Source: Bacillota bacterium | GTDB taxonomy: Bacteria > Bacillota > Clostridia > Lachnospirales > Lachnospiraceae | Assembly (NCBI GenBank): GCA_023460575.1 | Contig: JAEWPQ010000056.1 | Location: 8,216 to 72,215 of the forward strand | Length of the DNA stretch: 64,000 nt | Reading direction: 5' to 3' | Part shown: in pieces, positions 52,256-61,876 of the stretch | Position numbering within the stretch: position 1 is the first letter of the stretch | Layout of the letters: every line of letters begins with the position of its first letter | Position numbers and translations under genes: made by a program | Notes under the pieces: model-generated | Databases searched by the model: none | What the model saw: the letters and a program-made list of their open reading frames with translations, nothing else | Told to the model about the DNA's origin: nothing

Positions 52256-53072
52256 TGCAGAAAATAAACCGGTTGATCTGCCGGAATGGCTTTTAATAAA
52301 TGAAAATTATATACCGTTAACCGATAAGGATACTTTTGTCAACAAAAGTATCCTGTCTGTATTTAGGGTAATTTCAAGAATAAAGAAGCAGGATTCACAA
52401 AGATTAAACAGATCACGAATTCATGTACCCCTTCATGTTTTGGGTACATTTCTTCTTATTATACTGGTTTCACTTACAAGAAGCTTTATATTTGTTATCA
52501 TTATAAATGTCTGGCTGCTGGCGGTTTTAAGTATGACAGATTCAGAACGGATGGTAAGAATTTTAAAGATGAGTACAGGTGTTACCCTGTGCACTGCTGT
52601 GGTTATGCTACCGGCATTTATTACAGGTAATACTTATAGCAGCATTATGATTACCACGAAGGTATTTGCTACAATCACTGCAATGGGCCTGCTTTCCCAT
52701 TCTGCAAAATGGAGTGCGCTTACGGAAGCACTGAAAAAATTTTATATACCTGATATTTTTATCTTAATTCTGGATATCACGATAAAATATATTTATTTGC
52801 TGGGTGAATTGTCGTTAAATATGTTTTACGCATTAAAGCTTCGGTCTGTCGGGAAAAACCGCAGTAAGTATTCGTCATTGGCAGGTATTGCAGGATCTGT
52901 GTTTCTTCAATCAAAAGAGCTGGCTGAAGAAATGTATCATGCCATGGAATGCAGAGGATTTACAGGAGAGTATCACATTAATAATAAATCAGGGTTAAGA
53001 TGGCCGGATTATCTTTATATTGGGATTAATATTGGCTTTTTAATTCTGTTTATTTACTTTGGAAGGATGTAA
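52248..53072 (+). CDS. cbiQ: ECF transporter transmembrane T-subunit CbiQ
   Basis: TTG 52248 opens the frame within the end of cbiM (8-nt overlap). The 274-residue protein has four to six helices with the T-component coupling motifs (ALKLRSVGKNRS and YHAMECRGFTGE, the Ala-Arg-Gly coupling-helix type). It connects the metal-binding subunit to the ATPases. cbiO starts at the codon after its stop. Confidence 0.87.
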   Translation: MDNAENKPVDLPEWLLINENYIPLTDKDTFVNKSILSVFRVISRIKKQDSQRLNRSRIHVPLHVLGTFLLIILVSLTRSFIFVIIINVWLLAVLSMTDSERMVRILKMSTGVTLCTAVVMLPAFITGNTYSSIMITTKVFATITAMGLLSHSAKWSALTEALKKFYIPDIFILILDITIKYIYLLGELSLNMFYALKLRSVGKNRSKYSSLAGIAGSVFLQSKELAEEMYHAMECRGFTGEYHINNKSGLRWPDYLYIGINIGFLILFIYFGRM

Positions 53073-53073
53073 G

Positions 53074-53823
53074 ATGATTGAACTAAATGATATCTGCTTT
53101 TCTTATTCGGATATGATTGCATTAAATCACATTAATCTTACCATTAAAGCAGGTGAGGCAATCGCATTAATGGGGGCGAATGGATGTGGTAAGTCAACTC
53201 TGTTAAAGCTTTTGAATGGAATTATTTCACCGGACAGGGGGAGCTACCGGTTTCAAGGAGAAGAAATTACCCATAAAAAACTGCAGGATGCAAAATTTTC
53301 CAAACTCCTCCATCAGAGAATTGGATTCATATTTCAGAATTCCGATACACAGCTGTTTTGTTCCAGTGTCTATGATGAAGTGGCTTTCGGCCCAAGGCAG
53401 ATGGGGTATACGGAATCAGAAGTGGAGAGCCGTGTAAATGACTGTCTTGCCATGCTGGGTATACAGGAATTAAGTGACAGAATTCCATATCATTTAAGCG
53501 GTGGTGAAAAACGCAAAGTTGCGATCGCATGTGTGATGTCTTTAAATCCCCAGGTTTTGGTGCTTGATGAACCAATGAACGGACTTGATCCCAAGACACA
53601 AAGATGGCTGGTGGATTTTTTAAATAAACTGAACAAAGCAGGGAAGACTTTGATTACCTCCACTCATAATCTGGAGCTTGTACAGGAAATATCGAAAAGG
53701 TCCATTCTGTTTGATGAAACCCATACAATTGTTGCGGATATGATGACAGAAGAGCTGTTAAGGGATGAAGTACTGTTAAAAAAGGTAAATCTTGTGGACC
53801 AGTCCTATCATTATCATTTATGA
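53074..53823 (+). CDS. cbiO: ECF transporter ATP-binding subunit CbiO
   Basis: ATG 53074 has GGAAGGATG upstream; a TTG at 53059 is a poorer choice. The 249-residue ATPase has Walker A GANGCGKST, Q-loop FQNSDTQLF (CbiO-type), signature LSGGEKRKV, Walker B VLVLDEP and switch His in STHN. Only one ATPase gene is present, so it should work as a homodimer. It completes the cbiMQO operon. Confidence 0.93.
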   Translation: MIELNDICFSYSDMIALNHINLTIKAGEAIALMGANGCGKSTLLKLLNGIISPDRGSYRFQGEEITHKKLQDAKFSKLLHQRIGFIFQNSDTQLFCSSVYDEVAFGPRQMGYTESEVESRVNDCLAMLGIQELSDRIPYHLSGGEKRKVAIACVMSLNPQVLVLDEPMNGLDPKTQRWLVDFLNKLNKAGKTLITSTHNLELVQEISKRSILFDETHTIVADMMTEELLRDEVLLKKVNLVDQSYHYHL

Positions 53824-53929
53824 TAAACAGCAATATAGAGACTTGATAAGTTCTTCGGTCAAATATATAATAAGTTGTATATTTAATAAAGTATGAGATT
53901 AAATTAGAAACAGGATAAGGGGACAGAGC

Positions 53930-54589
53930 ATGAAAAGAAAGGTGATTTTATTTACAGCAGCAATATTGACATTATGTTTTACTGCGGGCTGCCAGAAACA
54001 AAAGGCTGAGAATACCCCTCAGGAGACAGAAGGCTCCGGCGGGATCGAAATTAATAATGAAGCAGTAAGTGACTCAAAAAGCGGAGAGACAGAACCCGTT
54101 TCATCCGAGACCGGGGGATCTTCCGGTCTAAATATATCTCTGGACGAAAACCGAATCATACAGGATCAGTCCTTTCAGGCTGAGCTGAATGACTGGGGAG
54201 ATGTGAGGTTTGTATCCTATGGCCCCGGGGCTGGTTCAGATTTTGAAGACGTATCATTTTATCTGATAAAAGATAATAAGGTGGTTTACTCATTCCCGTA
54301 TTATGGAGAAAATAATAAAACGGATCAATATGCCGGACTCTTTGACAGCGTGGAATCTGTGGCGTTTCGGGATGTAAATGGTGATAAATTAATGGATGTA
54401 ATCGTTATTATCAACTACATTACCGGTGCCGGTCCCCAGGGGATGGAACCCCGCCCTAAAGCCAGGATATTCATGGCAGATAAAAAGGACTTTATTCTGG
54501 CAAAGGACATGACAGATGATGTAAACGATCAAATTGAGGAAAAAGATATGAGTATGGATCACATTTATGAGTATCTGAAAAATAAATAG
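53930..54589 (+). CDS. Lipoprotein with FG-GAP/VCBS-like domain
   Basis: The 219-residue protein has a lipoprotein signal (TAGC lipobox at residue 21). A Ser/Glu-rich linker (about 25-70) and a C-terminal domain (about 75-215) follow, the latter containing QDQSFQAELNDWGDVRFVS and the acidic loop FRDVNGDKLMDVIVII. It closely resembles the C-terminal part of the 62941 lipoprotein (IEDQSFLVDLDSWGKVKFVS and FKDLNNDGLKDIIIIV). Probably anchored to the outer membrane face, ligand unknown. Confidence 0.8.
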   Translation: MKRKVILFTAAILTLCFTAGCQKQKAENTPQETEGSGGIEINNEAVSDSKSGETEPVSSETGGSSGLNISLDENRIIQDQSFQAELNDWGDVRFVSYGPGAGSDFEDVSFYLIKDNKVVYSFPYYGENNKTDQYAGLFDSVESVAFRDVNGDKLMDVIVIINYITGAGPQGMEPRPKARIFMADKKDFILAKDMTDDVNDQIEEKDMSMDHIYEYLKNK

Positions 54590-54615
54590 CTGCTGATTGT
54601 TTTCTGGCATTTTAT

Positions 54616-54659
54616 AAACAAGCGCCCCGGGTGTTCAAGGACACTTGGGGCGCTTGTTT
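54616..54659. terminator. Bidirectional terminator
   Basis: AAACAAGCGCCCCGGGTGT (54616-54634) pairs with ACACTTGGGGCGCTTGTTT (54641-54659) with minor wobble; strong convergent terminator between 53930 and 54674. Confidence 0.92.
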
Positions 54660-54673
54660 ATAAATTAATGGGG

Positions 54674-55030
54674 TCAGGCATTTGCGTAATCGGCTGCGTT
54701 AGCGATTATTGATCCAAATTTCTTTTTTAAGTTTTTTGCAGCAGTACTGGCGCTGTCGCCAGAGCCTGCCTTATCAAGAGCAGTAAGTGTGGCTTTCCCA
54801 GCCTTGCCGTCTATGGTAAGACTTTTGGATCTCTGAAAATCTCTTACTGCAGTATCGGTATTATTTCCAAATTTACCATCAGGAGTACCGCAGTTGTGTC
54901 CTGCTGTATTTAATTTTCCCTGCATGGTCTTTACTCCCGCACTGTAACGAAGCTTGTCATCTTTCATATAATATCCGGTACCTGCAAGTACCTGAGCGTA
55001 TGTGTATTTAGAGTTATCATAATCTGCCAT
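54674..55030 (-). CDS. Peptidoglycan-binding-domain protein without signal peptide
   Basis: The 118-residue protein has AAAAGGAGATAATATT upstream. Residues about 30-90 form a PG_binding_1 domain (VKTMQGKLNTAGHNCGTPDG and FGNNTDTAVRDFQRS, then LTIDGKAGKATLTALD). Flanks are short and polar. There is no signal, lipobox or membrane helix. It resembles the free binding domains of phage lysins or spore-associated proteins; being leaderless, it may act inside the cell or after lysis. It is convergent with the lipoprotein gene. Confidence 0.8.
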   Translation of the reverse strand: MADYDNSKYTYAQVLAGTGYYMKDDKLRYSAGVKTMQGKLNTAGHNCGTPDGKFGNNTDTAVRDFQRSKSLTIDGKAGKATLTALDKAGSGDSASTAAKNLKKKFGSIIANAADYANA

Positions 55031-55273
55031 AATATTATCTCCTTTTTATTTTTTTGTTGAATTTGCAAATTCAATGATAAAAAAGAAAAATCAAGGCATA
55101 TTTGTAAACTTGAAACGTTTATTAAATGATAGTTGATAAAGAAAATATTTTTTTGGTTTACAAATTCCCCCTCCCATTCTTTTTATCAGGTAGATTTGCA
55201 GATCAATTGCTTCTCCGTCTATGCCGGCTAAGGGGAGCCATCTGAAATTAGAAAATACCAGGAGGTAATAAAA

Positions 55274-56728
55274 ATGAATAAAACAATTGCAAAATCAGTA
55301 GGTAATTCCAACCCTCTGATCGATCACCACTTAGGAGCAGATCCGTTTGCTCTGACTTACAACGGAAGAGTATACATCTATATGTCCAGCGATAATTACG
55401 AGTACAACGCAGATGGCTCAATCAAAGAAAATGGTTTTAATAATTTAAAGAGTGTCTTTGTTATATCTTCAGAAGATATGGTAAACTGGACCGATCATGG
55501 TGCTATTCCGGTTGCAGGTGCAAACGGAGCTAACGCAGGACAGGGAATTGCAAAATGGGCAGGCGGCTCCTGGGCACCAGCGGCTGCAGTAAAAAATATC
55601 AATGGTAAGGACAAATTTTTTCTTTATTTTGCCAATGGCGGGAACGGTATCGGCGTGTTGACGGCTGACAGCCCAATCGGTCCGTGGAGTGATCCCCTGG
55701 GCAGAGCACTTGTAACAGGCAGTACGCCTGGTGTTGCCGGTGTGGTATGGCTCTTTGACCCTGCTGTATTTGTTGACAGCGATGGAACCGGTTATTTATA
55801 CTGTGGGGGCGGAATTCCGGGAGGTCAGAACCCGTCACAGTCACAAAAAGCAAATCCAAAGACAGCCAGAGTGCTTCGGCTTGGTCAGGATATGATCAGT
55901 ATTGTGGGAAGCGCTTCTACCATTGACGCCCCCTTTATGTTTGAAGATTCAGGAATCCATAAATATAACGGAGTTTATTACTATTCGTACTGTATTAATT
56001 TTTCCGGCTCTCATCCAGGAAGTGTCCCTGCGGGAGAAATCGGATATATGACCAGCACAAGTCCTATGGGACCATTTACCTACAAAGGTCATTTCTTAAA
56101 GAATCCGGGCAGCTTTTTCGGAGGCGGAGGCAATAACCATCATTGTGTTTTCCAGTTTAAGAATCAGTGGTATGTGGTTTATCATACACAGACCGTGAGC
56201 CTTGCTTTGTATGGTTCCGGTAAAGGTTACCGTTCTCCTCACATTAACCAGTTATTCCACAACAGCGATGGAAGCATTCGTGAGGTTGCGGCAAACTATG
56301 CAGGGGTAGGCCAGCTTTCCAATCTAAATCCTTATAAGCGGGTTGAGGCGGAAACTATAGGCTGGAACGGCAGAATCTTAACAGAGAAGAGCAATGCTTA
56401 CGGAGGCCCGGTATATAACCAGAATGTAACAGGAATTCAGAACGGAGACTGGATTGCTGTAGGAAATGCGGATTTTGGTTCAACAGGTGCCAAACGCTTT
56501 AAGGCCAACGTTGCTTCAGCTTCAGGGGGCAGAATTGAAGTGCGGCTTGACAATGAAAGCGGAACGCTGGTGGGAACTCTTAACGTACCCAATACCGGAG
56601 GAATGCAGAACTGGAGAGAAGTAGAAACATCCATTAATGGAGCAAAAGGTGTACATAAGCTGTTCTTTATATTTATCGGAAATGGTAGCGGAAACTTATT
56701 TAATTTTGACTATTGGCAGTTTTCATAA
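55274..56728 (+). CDS. GH43 glycoside hydrolase with CBM6 (arabinofuranosidase/xylosidase type)
   Basis: The 484-residue enzyme has a GH43 five-bladed propeller (about 1-350): LIDHHLGADPFALTYNGRVY (base Asp), WLFDPAVFVDSDGTGYLYC, and HKYNGVYYYSYC before the acid-residue region. A CBM6 domain (about 355-484) follows, with RVEAETIGWNGRILTEKSN and FDYWQFS. It should release arabinose or xylose from arabinoxylan fragments. It lacks a signal peptide although CBM6 normally binds extracellular xylan, an oddity shared with the next gene. The two form a 33-nt-spaced operon. Confidence 0.88.
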   Translation: MNKTIAKSVGNSNPLIDHHLGADPFALTYNGRVYIYMSSDNYEYNADGSIKENGFNNLKSVFVISSEDMVNWTDHGAIPVAGANGANAGQGIAKWAGGSWAPAAAVKNINGKDKFFLYFANGGNGIGVLTADSPIGPWSDPLGRALVTGSTPGVAGVVWLFDPAVFVDSDGTGYLYCGGGIPGGQNPSQSQKANPKTARVLRLGQDMISIVGSASTIDAPFMFEDSGIHKYNGVYYYSYCINFSGSHPGSVPAGEIGYMTSTSPMGPFTYKGHFLKNPGSFFGGGGNNHHCVFQFKNQWYVVYHTQTVSLALYGSGKGYRSPHINQLFHNSDGSIREVAANYAGVGQLSNLNPYKRVEAETIGWNGRILTEKSNAYGGPVYNQNVTGIQNGDWIAVGNADFGSTGAKRFKANVASASGGRIEVRLDNESGTLVGTLNVPNTGGMQNWREVETSINGAKGVHKLFFIFIGNGSGNLFNFDYWQFS

Positions 56729-56761
56729 ACTGACCAGAATATTGTAAAAAGGGGATTTATA

Positions 56762-59584
56762 ATGGACAATTTAATGAATGAAGAAGTAAGATCAGCCTGG
56801 CAGTCTGATAATGGAAACGGTACCTATACCAATCCGATTTTAAATGCCGATTATCCTGATATTGCAGCTATCCGGGTTGGAAAAGATTTTTATATGGTCA
56901 GCTCCACGTTTGTATCATTTCCATCCATACCGGTTATGCACTCAAGGGATCTGGTAAACTGGGAGATAATCGGATATGTCACGGCAGATTTAAATGGAAC
57001 GGGAAAATCCTATACGCTGACAAACAGCTTTGAGGATTATGGACATGGATGCTGGGCACCTACTATTGCTTACCGAAATGGTATTTATTATGTGGGAATT
57101 TATCAGGCGCAGGGCAGATTTATACTGTGCACCGCCACCAATCCGGCAGGGCCTTATACGAAAACAGTATTTAATCAGGGATTTCATGACCCTGCGCTGT
57201 TTCTTGATGATGATGGAACCGGATATATCATTTCAGAAGCAAATGATGTGAAAATCAGTAAGCTCAGCGGAGATTATAAATCTGTGGTAAACAGCAGAGT
57301 ATCCACCCGTATTGAAGGAGCCACTGGTAAGTATCTTGTGGAAGGAACCCATGTTATAAAAAAGAACGGGTATTATTATATTTTCCGAAACTCCACACCG
57401 CCGGAATCCTTTACCTATTGCCTTAGGTCTAAAAATATTTACGGGCCGTATGAAATGAGAATTCTTTTGAACGGACCGAGAATACCGGGCGGAAGCCAGA
57501 TTCATCAGGGTGGCCCCATTGACACCCCAACGGGGGAGTGGTGGTTCTATGTATTTCAGGATGGAAACGGGCTGGGACGCCGTGACATTCTGGTACCAAT
57601 GCAGTGGCAGAATGACTGGCCGGTTATTGGCGATCCGTCCACGATTAAAAATGTAACAATTGCTGGTAAGAGCTACCCTATGGGCAGTGTTCCCATTACA
57701 TACAGAAAACCAGATGTGGGAGCTTCTTATCCGGTGCGTACGATTCCTGACAGCGATGATTTTAACTCCACTGTTCTGGGTGTGCAGTGGCAGTGGAATC
57801 ATTATCCGGACAACAGCAAATGGTCACTTAGCGAACGCCCCGGATATTTACGCCTTCGGGCAAAACAGGCCAATAACCTATGGCGGGCATCCAATACCCT
57901 TACCCAGAGAGTTCAGGGGCCTGACTGCCAGGGAACCATTGAGCTGGATACTGCCAATATGGCCGATGGGGATCAGGCTGGATTGTGCCTGTTAAATATA
58001 CCTTACGGTTCCATTGGTGTGGTTAAATCTGCAGGAGTGAAAAAGATTGTAGCTAATATTAATGCCAAAGAAGATGCTAAGGGGGTTATTACTAATGGTC
58101 CTGTACTCCGCAGTAATATTATTTATTTACGGGCCGATGCAAACCTTCTTACTGATAAGGCAGTCTTTTCCTACAGCACAGATAATATTACCTATACCCA
58201 GCTTGGCGGACAGCTTAATATGCCTTTTGATCTGGGTTTCTTCCAGGGAGATAAGTTCGGCATTTATAACTTTAATACAGCCTCTAACGGCGGATACGTA
58301 GATGTCAGCTGGTTCCATTTTACCTCCTCAAAAAGAAAAACAGTAGGTATGGCGGACGCTTTAGTGAAAGAAGACATGCTGGAAACAAGCATGGCGGTAT
58401 CTGCGTCAGGCGGCGATGCAGCCATTAATCTGGCAGCACAAAAGCAGCTGATCCGGGGCTTTGGCGGAATCAATCATCCTGCCTGGATCGGTGATTTAAC
58501 GGCAGCCCAGAGAGAAACTGCTTTCGGAAACGGAAATAACCAGCTGGGATTTACTGTTTTAAGAATTTACATTGACGAAAATAGAAACAACTGGAGCAGG
58601 GAACTGGCTACTGCAAAGAAGGCAAAGGAAAAAGGAGCCATACTGTTTGCCTCTCCATGGAATCCGCCCAGCAATATGGTAGAGACCTTTACCCGTGATG
58701 GTGTAGCAGGGCAGAAGAGGCTGAGATATGATAAGTACGCTGCTTATGCACAGCATCTCAATGATTTCGTTTCTTTTATGAAGAATAATGGGGTGGAGCT
58801 GTATGCCATATCCGTTCAGAATGAGCCGGATTATGCACATACCTGGACCTGGTGGACTCCGTCTGAAATGCTGAACTTCATGAAAAATCATGCTGGGTCC
58901 ATTAATTGCAGAGTCATTGCGCCGGAGTCATTTTCTTATATGAAAAATATGTCAGATCCTATATTAAATGATTCAAAGGCACTTGCAAACATGGATATCC
59001 TGGGAGCGCATCTTTACGGAACACCGGAAAGCGGCTTTTCTTATCCTCTTTTCAAACAGAAGGGAGCGAATAAGGAGCTTTGGATGACTGAGGTATATTA
59101 TCCTAACAGCAATAATAATTCTGCAGATTTATGGCCGGAGGCACTTGAGGTATCCTATCATATTCACAATGCCATGGTATTAGGCGATTTCCAGACTTAC
59201 GTATGGTGGTATATCCGCAGGCAGTACGGTCCGATGAAGGAGGATGGAACGATCAGTAAACGTGGCTATAACATGGCTCATTTCTCCAAATTTGTAAGAC
59301 CGGGATATGTAAGAGTGGATGCTGCCCGGAATCCGGCAAATGGTGTTTACGTCTCTGCTTACAAAGGAGATAATAAGGCAGTGATTGTAGCAATCAATAA
59401 GAATGCAGCCGCTGTCAGTCAGAAATTTACATTCCAGAATGGAACGGGAGGCTCAGTATCTTCCTGGATCACAGACGGAAGCAGAAACCTTGCAACAGGG
59501 TCCGGTTACCGTGTATCCGGAAACTCCTTCACTGCCCAGCTTCCGGCCAGAAGTGTCACAACCTTTGTAACAGGTTTAAGCTGA
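56762..59584 (+). CDS. Bifunctional GH43-GH30 xylanolytic enzyme
   Basis: The 940-residue protein joins two catalytic modules. Residues about 15-545 are GH43 with a beta-sandwich C-part (NPILNADYPDIAAIRVGKDF, FHDPALFLDDDGTGY, and Glu in VEGTHVIK as probable acid). Residues about 560-940 are a GH30 subfamily-8-like glucuronoxylanase: GFGGINHPAWIGD, acid/base Glu688 in VQNEPDY, nucleophile Glu777 in WMTEVYYPNSN, and TYVWWYIRRQYGPMKEDG, the XynC-type fingerprint for glucuronic-acid-decorated xylan. There is no signal peptide. The fusion would cut xylan at MeGlcA branches and trim the ends. Cytoplasmic location or non-classical export is unresolved. Confidence 0.9.
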   Translation: MDNLMNEEVRSAWQSDNGNGTYTNPILNADYPDIAAIRVGKDFYMVSSTFVSFPSIPVMHSRDLVNWEIIGYVTADLNGTGKSYTLTNSFEDYGHGCWAPTIAYRNGIYYVGIYQAQGRFILCTATNPAGPYTKTVFNQGFHDPALFLDDDGTGYIISEANDVKISKLSGDYKSVVNSRVSTRIEGATGKYLVEGTHVIKKNGYYYIFRNSTPPESFTYCLRSKNIYGPYEMRILLNGPRIPGGSQIHQGGPIDTPTGEWWFYVFQDGNGLGRRDILVPMQWQNDWPVIGDPSTIKNVTIAGKSYPMGSVPITYRKPDVGASYPVRTIPDSDDFNSTVLGVQWQWNHYPDNSKWSLSERPGYLRLRAKQANNLWRASNTLTQRVQGPDCQGTIELDTANMADGDQAGLCLLNIPYGSIGVVKSAGVKKIVANINAKEDAKGVITNGPVLRSNIIYLRADANLLTDKAVFSYSTDNITYTQLGGQLNMPFDLGFFQGDKFGIYNFNTASNGGYVDVSWFHFTSSKRKTVGMADALVKEDMLETSMAVSASGGDAAINLAAQKQLIRGFGGINHPAWIGDLTAAQRETAFGNGNNQLGFTVLRIYIDENRNNWSRELATAKKAKEKGAILFASPWNPPSNMVETFTRDGVAGQKRLRYDKYAAYAQHLNDFVSFMKNNGVELYAISVQNEPDYAHTWTWWTPSEMLNFMKNHAGSINCRVIAPESFSYMKNMSDPILNDSKALANMDILGAHLYGTPESGFSYPLFKQKGANKELWMTEVYYPNSNNNSADLWPEALEVSYHIHNAMVLGDFQTYVWWYIRRQYGPMKEDGTISKRGYNMAHFSKFVRPGYVRVDAARNPANGVYVSAYKGDNKAVIVAINKNAAAVSQKFTFQNGTGGSVSSWITDGSRNLATGSGYRVSGNSFTAQLPARSVTTFVTGLS

Positions 59585-59608
59585 TAAAGCGTAATTAAAT
59601 GAATGAGG

Positions 59609-59645
59609 CAGGGTGCTTTGACGGTCAGTCAGGGTGCCCTGTTTT
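59609..59645 (+). terminator. Terminator after the GH43-GH30 gene
   Basis: CAGGGTGC (59609-59616) pairs with GTGCCCTG (59634-59641, two G-U pairs), followed by TTTT. Confidence 0.65.
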
Positions 59646-59677
59646 AATGTCTTATTTCTTAAGTATTTTGTTTTTTA

Positions 59678-59706
59678 TTTACGGGACCGGAAACTGGTAT
59701 TATAAT
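59678..59706 (+). promoter_or_regulatory. Promoter of the AgrA/AgrC-like operon
   Basis: TTTACG (59678-59683), 17-bp spacer, TATAAT (59701-59706); the start codon is 46 nt downstream. Confidence 0.7.
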
Positions 59707-59751
59707 ACGCTTATATTGAGAAAGAAAGAGCCGGAAGAGTAAGGTGATAAG

Positions 59752-60456
59752 GTGAAAGCAGCGATTTGTGATGATGAGGTACATTTTCAGTCGTTTTTAC
59801 GGGAGAAGCTGGAATCGTACTATGGTATGTTAGAGGTTGAAATAGAAGTATTTTCTTCCGGAATCAGTTTTTTGGAAAAGTTCAGAGAACATCCATATGA
59901 ATATCAGCTGATTTTTATGGACATTGAAATGCCGGGTATTAATGGAATAGAGGCTGCGAGGCTGATCCGGGATATAAATCAGTCTGTTCCGGTGATTTTC
60001 TTAACCAGTCACAGGGAGTTGGCCATGGAGGGGTATGAAGTAGATGCATTCCGATTCCTGGAAAAGCCGCTGCAGTTGGAGAAACTGGTAAAAGCACTGA
60101 ATGATTATAACAGATTATGGGTAAAAAACGGCAGAATCTCTCTGCAGGACGGGGAAAATACCATTCTGGTCAGCTGGACAGATATTCAGTATGTGCAAAG
60201 TGAGAATGTATATATACATGTTTTTACGGATCGGGCAAGGTATCTGATCCGTAAAAAACTAAGTGATATGGAGATTCAGATGCCAAAGAATTTATTTTTT
60301 AGACCTCATAGAAGCTATCTGATCAATCTGGGTTATGTAAGTTGTTTTGACGGTAAGAAAATTACCATGAAAAACAGTCATGAAATACCTGTCAGCAGAG
60401 GAAGACGGGAGGAATTGAAAGCATCGGTATTAAATTATTTACGGATATCAGGATAA
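59752..60456 (+). CDS. LytTR-family response regulator (AgrA-like)
   Basis: The start is GTG 59752, after AAGGTGATAAG. The 234-residue protein has a receiver domain with DDE-type pocket, phospho-acceptor Asp57 in FMDIEMPGING, and Lys in LEKPLQ. A LytTR DNA-binding domain (about 140-232) follows: TILVSWTDIQYVQSENVYIHV, FFRPHRSYLINLGYV, and the basic RGRREEL end. The cognate kinase is 12 nt downstream. LytTR regulators often control peptide-signal or bacteriocin loci; the CPBP protease nearby fits that. Confidence 0.93.
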   Translation: MKAAICDDEVHFQSFLREKLESYYGMLEVEIEVFSSGISFLEKFREHPYEYQLIFMDIEMPGINGIEAARLIRDINQSVPVIFLTSHRELAMEGYEVDAFRFLEKPLQLEKLVKALNDYNRLWVKNGRISLQDGENTILVSWTDIQYVQSENVYIHVFTDRARYLIRKKLSDMEIQMPKNLFFRPHRSYLINLGYVSCFDGKKITMKNSHEIPVSRGRREELKASVLNYLRISG

Positions 60457-60468
60457 GACAGGTGAGTT

Positions 60469-61794
60469 ATGTTTGAAAAAGTATATATGATAATGGGATG
60501 CACAGAACTATTGCTGTTAATGATATTAATCGGAAAATATATTTATTTCGAACTATTTTTTAAGCATTTGCGTTCATGGTGTGTCTATCTGGTACTCTTC
60601 ATTTTATTTGAAATTTTACTTTGCTTTTATGATAAAGAGGGTCTGGTTCAGATTGCGCTGTCTTTTGCGTTTTTTAGTGGACTGGTTTTTCTTACAAGAA
60701 GGTCTAAAAAAATCAGGGGTCTGTTTATCGTAATACCCATAGCAGGAATGATATTTTCTTTTGTAATCATTCCTGTCTCTCTTCTGTTTCTTTTTTCTGA
60801 ATCTATGAGTTCCATAATTGACCAGTCAACTGCATGGATGTGGGTTTATGATGTGATATTCTGGATTGGATTTTGTTTGTTTTTCTGGAAAGTGAAAAAA
60901 CATCTTGATGAACTGATCATGAACAGAACTCTTTTAAACTGGGAAAGATCTCTTATTAACATGACTGGTTTTTTCCTTTTCATTTTTACCCTGCTTCTGA
61001 TATGTGTGGATGATTTTAAAATTACATCCTTTTATGCCAGGTGCTTTGCAGGCTCCGGTATTTTCATCATTGCATTTTTAGAAGCATCAATCATTGCAAT
61101 GGTGATACAGGGAAATGGAAAAGTTTATTTTCAGCAGGCGGCTGTTTTAAATGAGCATTATTTAAAAGTGCAGCTGGAGCATTTTAAAACATATCAGGAG
61201 ACCCAGAGGGAAACAAGAAGAGTGTATCATGATATGAAAAATCATATCAGCTGCCTTCACAATCTGATCCTGCAGGGCAGGTATGAGGAAACCGGTAATT
61301 ATCTGATGGAGCTAAATACACAGATACAGAACATAAACAAAGAACTTTATACCGGTAATGATATTGTGGATGCTATCATAAATGAAAAGCTGTCCAACGC
61401 GGTGAGGGATCAGATATCCATATCAATAGATGGAAAACTGGGGTATCTGGCTGTGGACCCCATTGATCTCTGCACCATATTTTCCAATGCGGCAGACAAT
61501 GGGATTGAGGCATTAAGGGGCAGTCTTATTTCAGATAAGGTGTTGGAAATCCACTTTAAGAGACAGGGAGAAATGCAATGGATTATGTTCCGTAATCCGG
61601 TAAAGCGCAGAAACCCGGAATTATTATCTGTTACAACAAAAGGGGATTGCATCAATCATGGGTTTGGACTTGGAAATATAAGAATGGCTGTGGAAAAATA
61701 TAAGGGACACATGGAGTATCGTTTGGAAAATGAGGGCGATCTGCAGTATTTTGTCCTGGAGATTCTTTTGTTTGTGCACAATACAACACGATAG
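60469..61794 (+). CDS. GHKL sensor histidine kinase (AgrC-like)
   Basis: The 441-residue protein has six hydrophobic helices in residues 1-210. A dimerisation helix follows with phospho-acceptor His254 in YHDMKNHISCLHNLI. The GHKL ATPase domain (about 335-438) has NAADNGIEAL and GFGLGNIRMAV. This layout matches AgrC-type quorum-sensing kinases that bind peptide pheromones. No agrB or agrD is seen around it, so the cognate peptide must be encoded elsewhere or is a different signal. Confidence 0.92.
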   Translation: MFEKVYMIMGCTELLLLMILIGKYIYFELFFKHLRSWCVYLVLFILFEILLCFYDKEGLVQIALSFAFFSGLVFLTRRSKKIRGLFIVIPIAGMIFSFVIIPVSLLFLFSESMSSIIDQSTAWMWVYDVIFWIGFCLFFWKVKKHLDELIMNRTLLNWERSLINMTGFFLFIFTLLLICVDDFKITSFYARCFAGSGIFIIAFLEASIIAMVIQGNGKVYFQQAAVLNEHYLKVQLEHFKTYQETQRETRRVYHDMKNHISCLHNLILQGRYEETGNYLMELNTQIQNINKELYTGNDIVDAIINEKLSNAVRDQISISIDGKLGYLAVDPIDLCTIFSNAADNGIEALRGSLISDKVLEIHFKRQGEMQWIMFRNPVKRRNPELLSVTTKGDCINHGFGLGNIRMAVEKYKGHMEYRLENEGDLQYFVLEILLFVHNTTR

Positions 61795-61876
61795 AAACAT
61801 TTCGCAACAAAATTTACAATGGAAAAGGATCCGGAGCTATCATGAATTATGAAATATGGTAAAGGAGACAAAAGAT

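Noticed and set aside
61795..61876. Small AgrD-like peptide gene after the kinase
   Set aside because: No ORF of suitable length with a ribosome-binding site or conserved Cys/Ser core is present.
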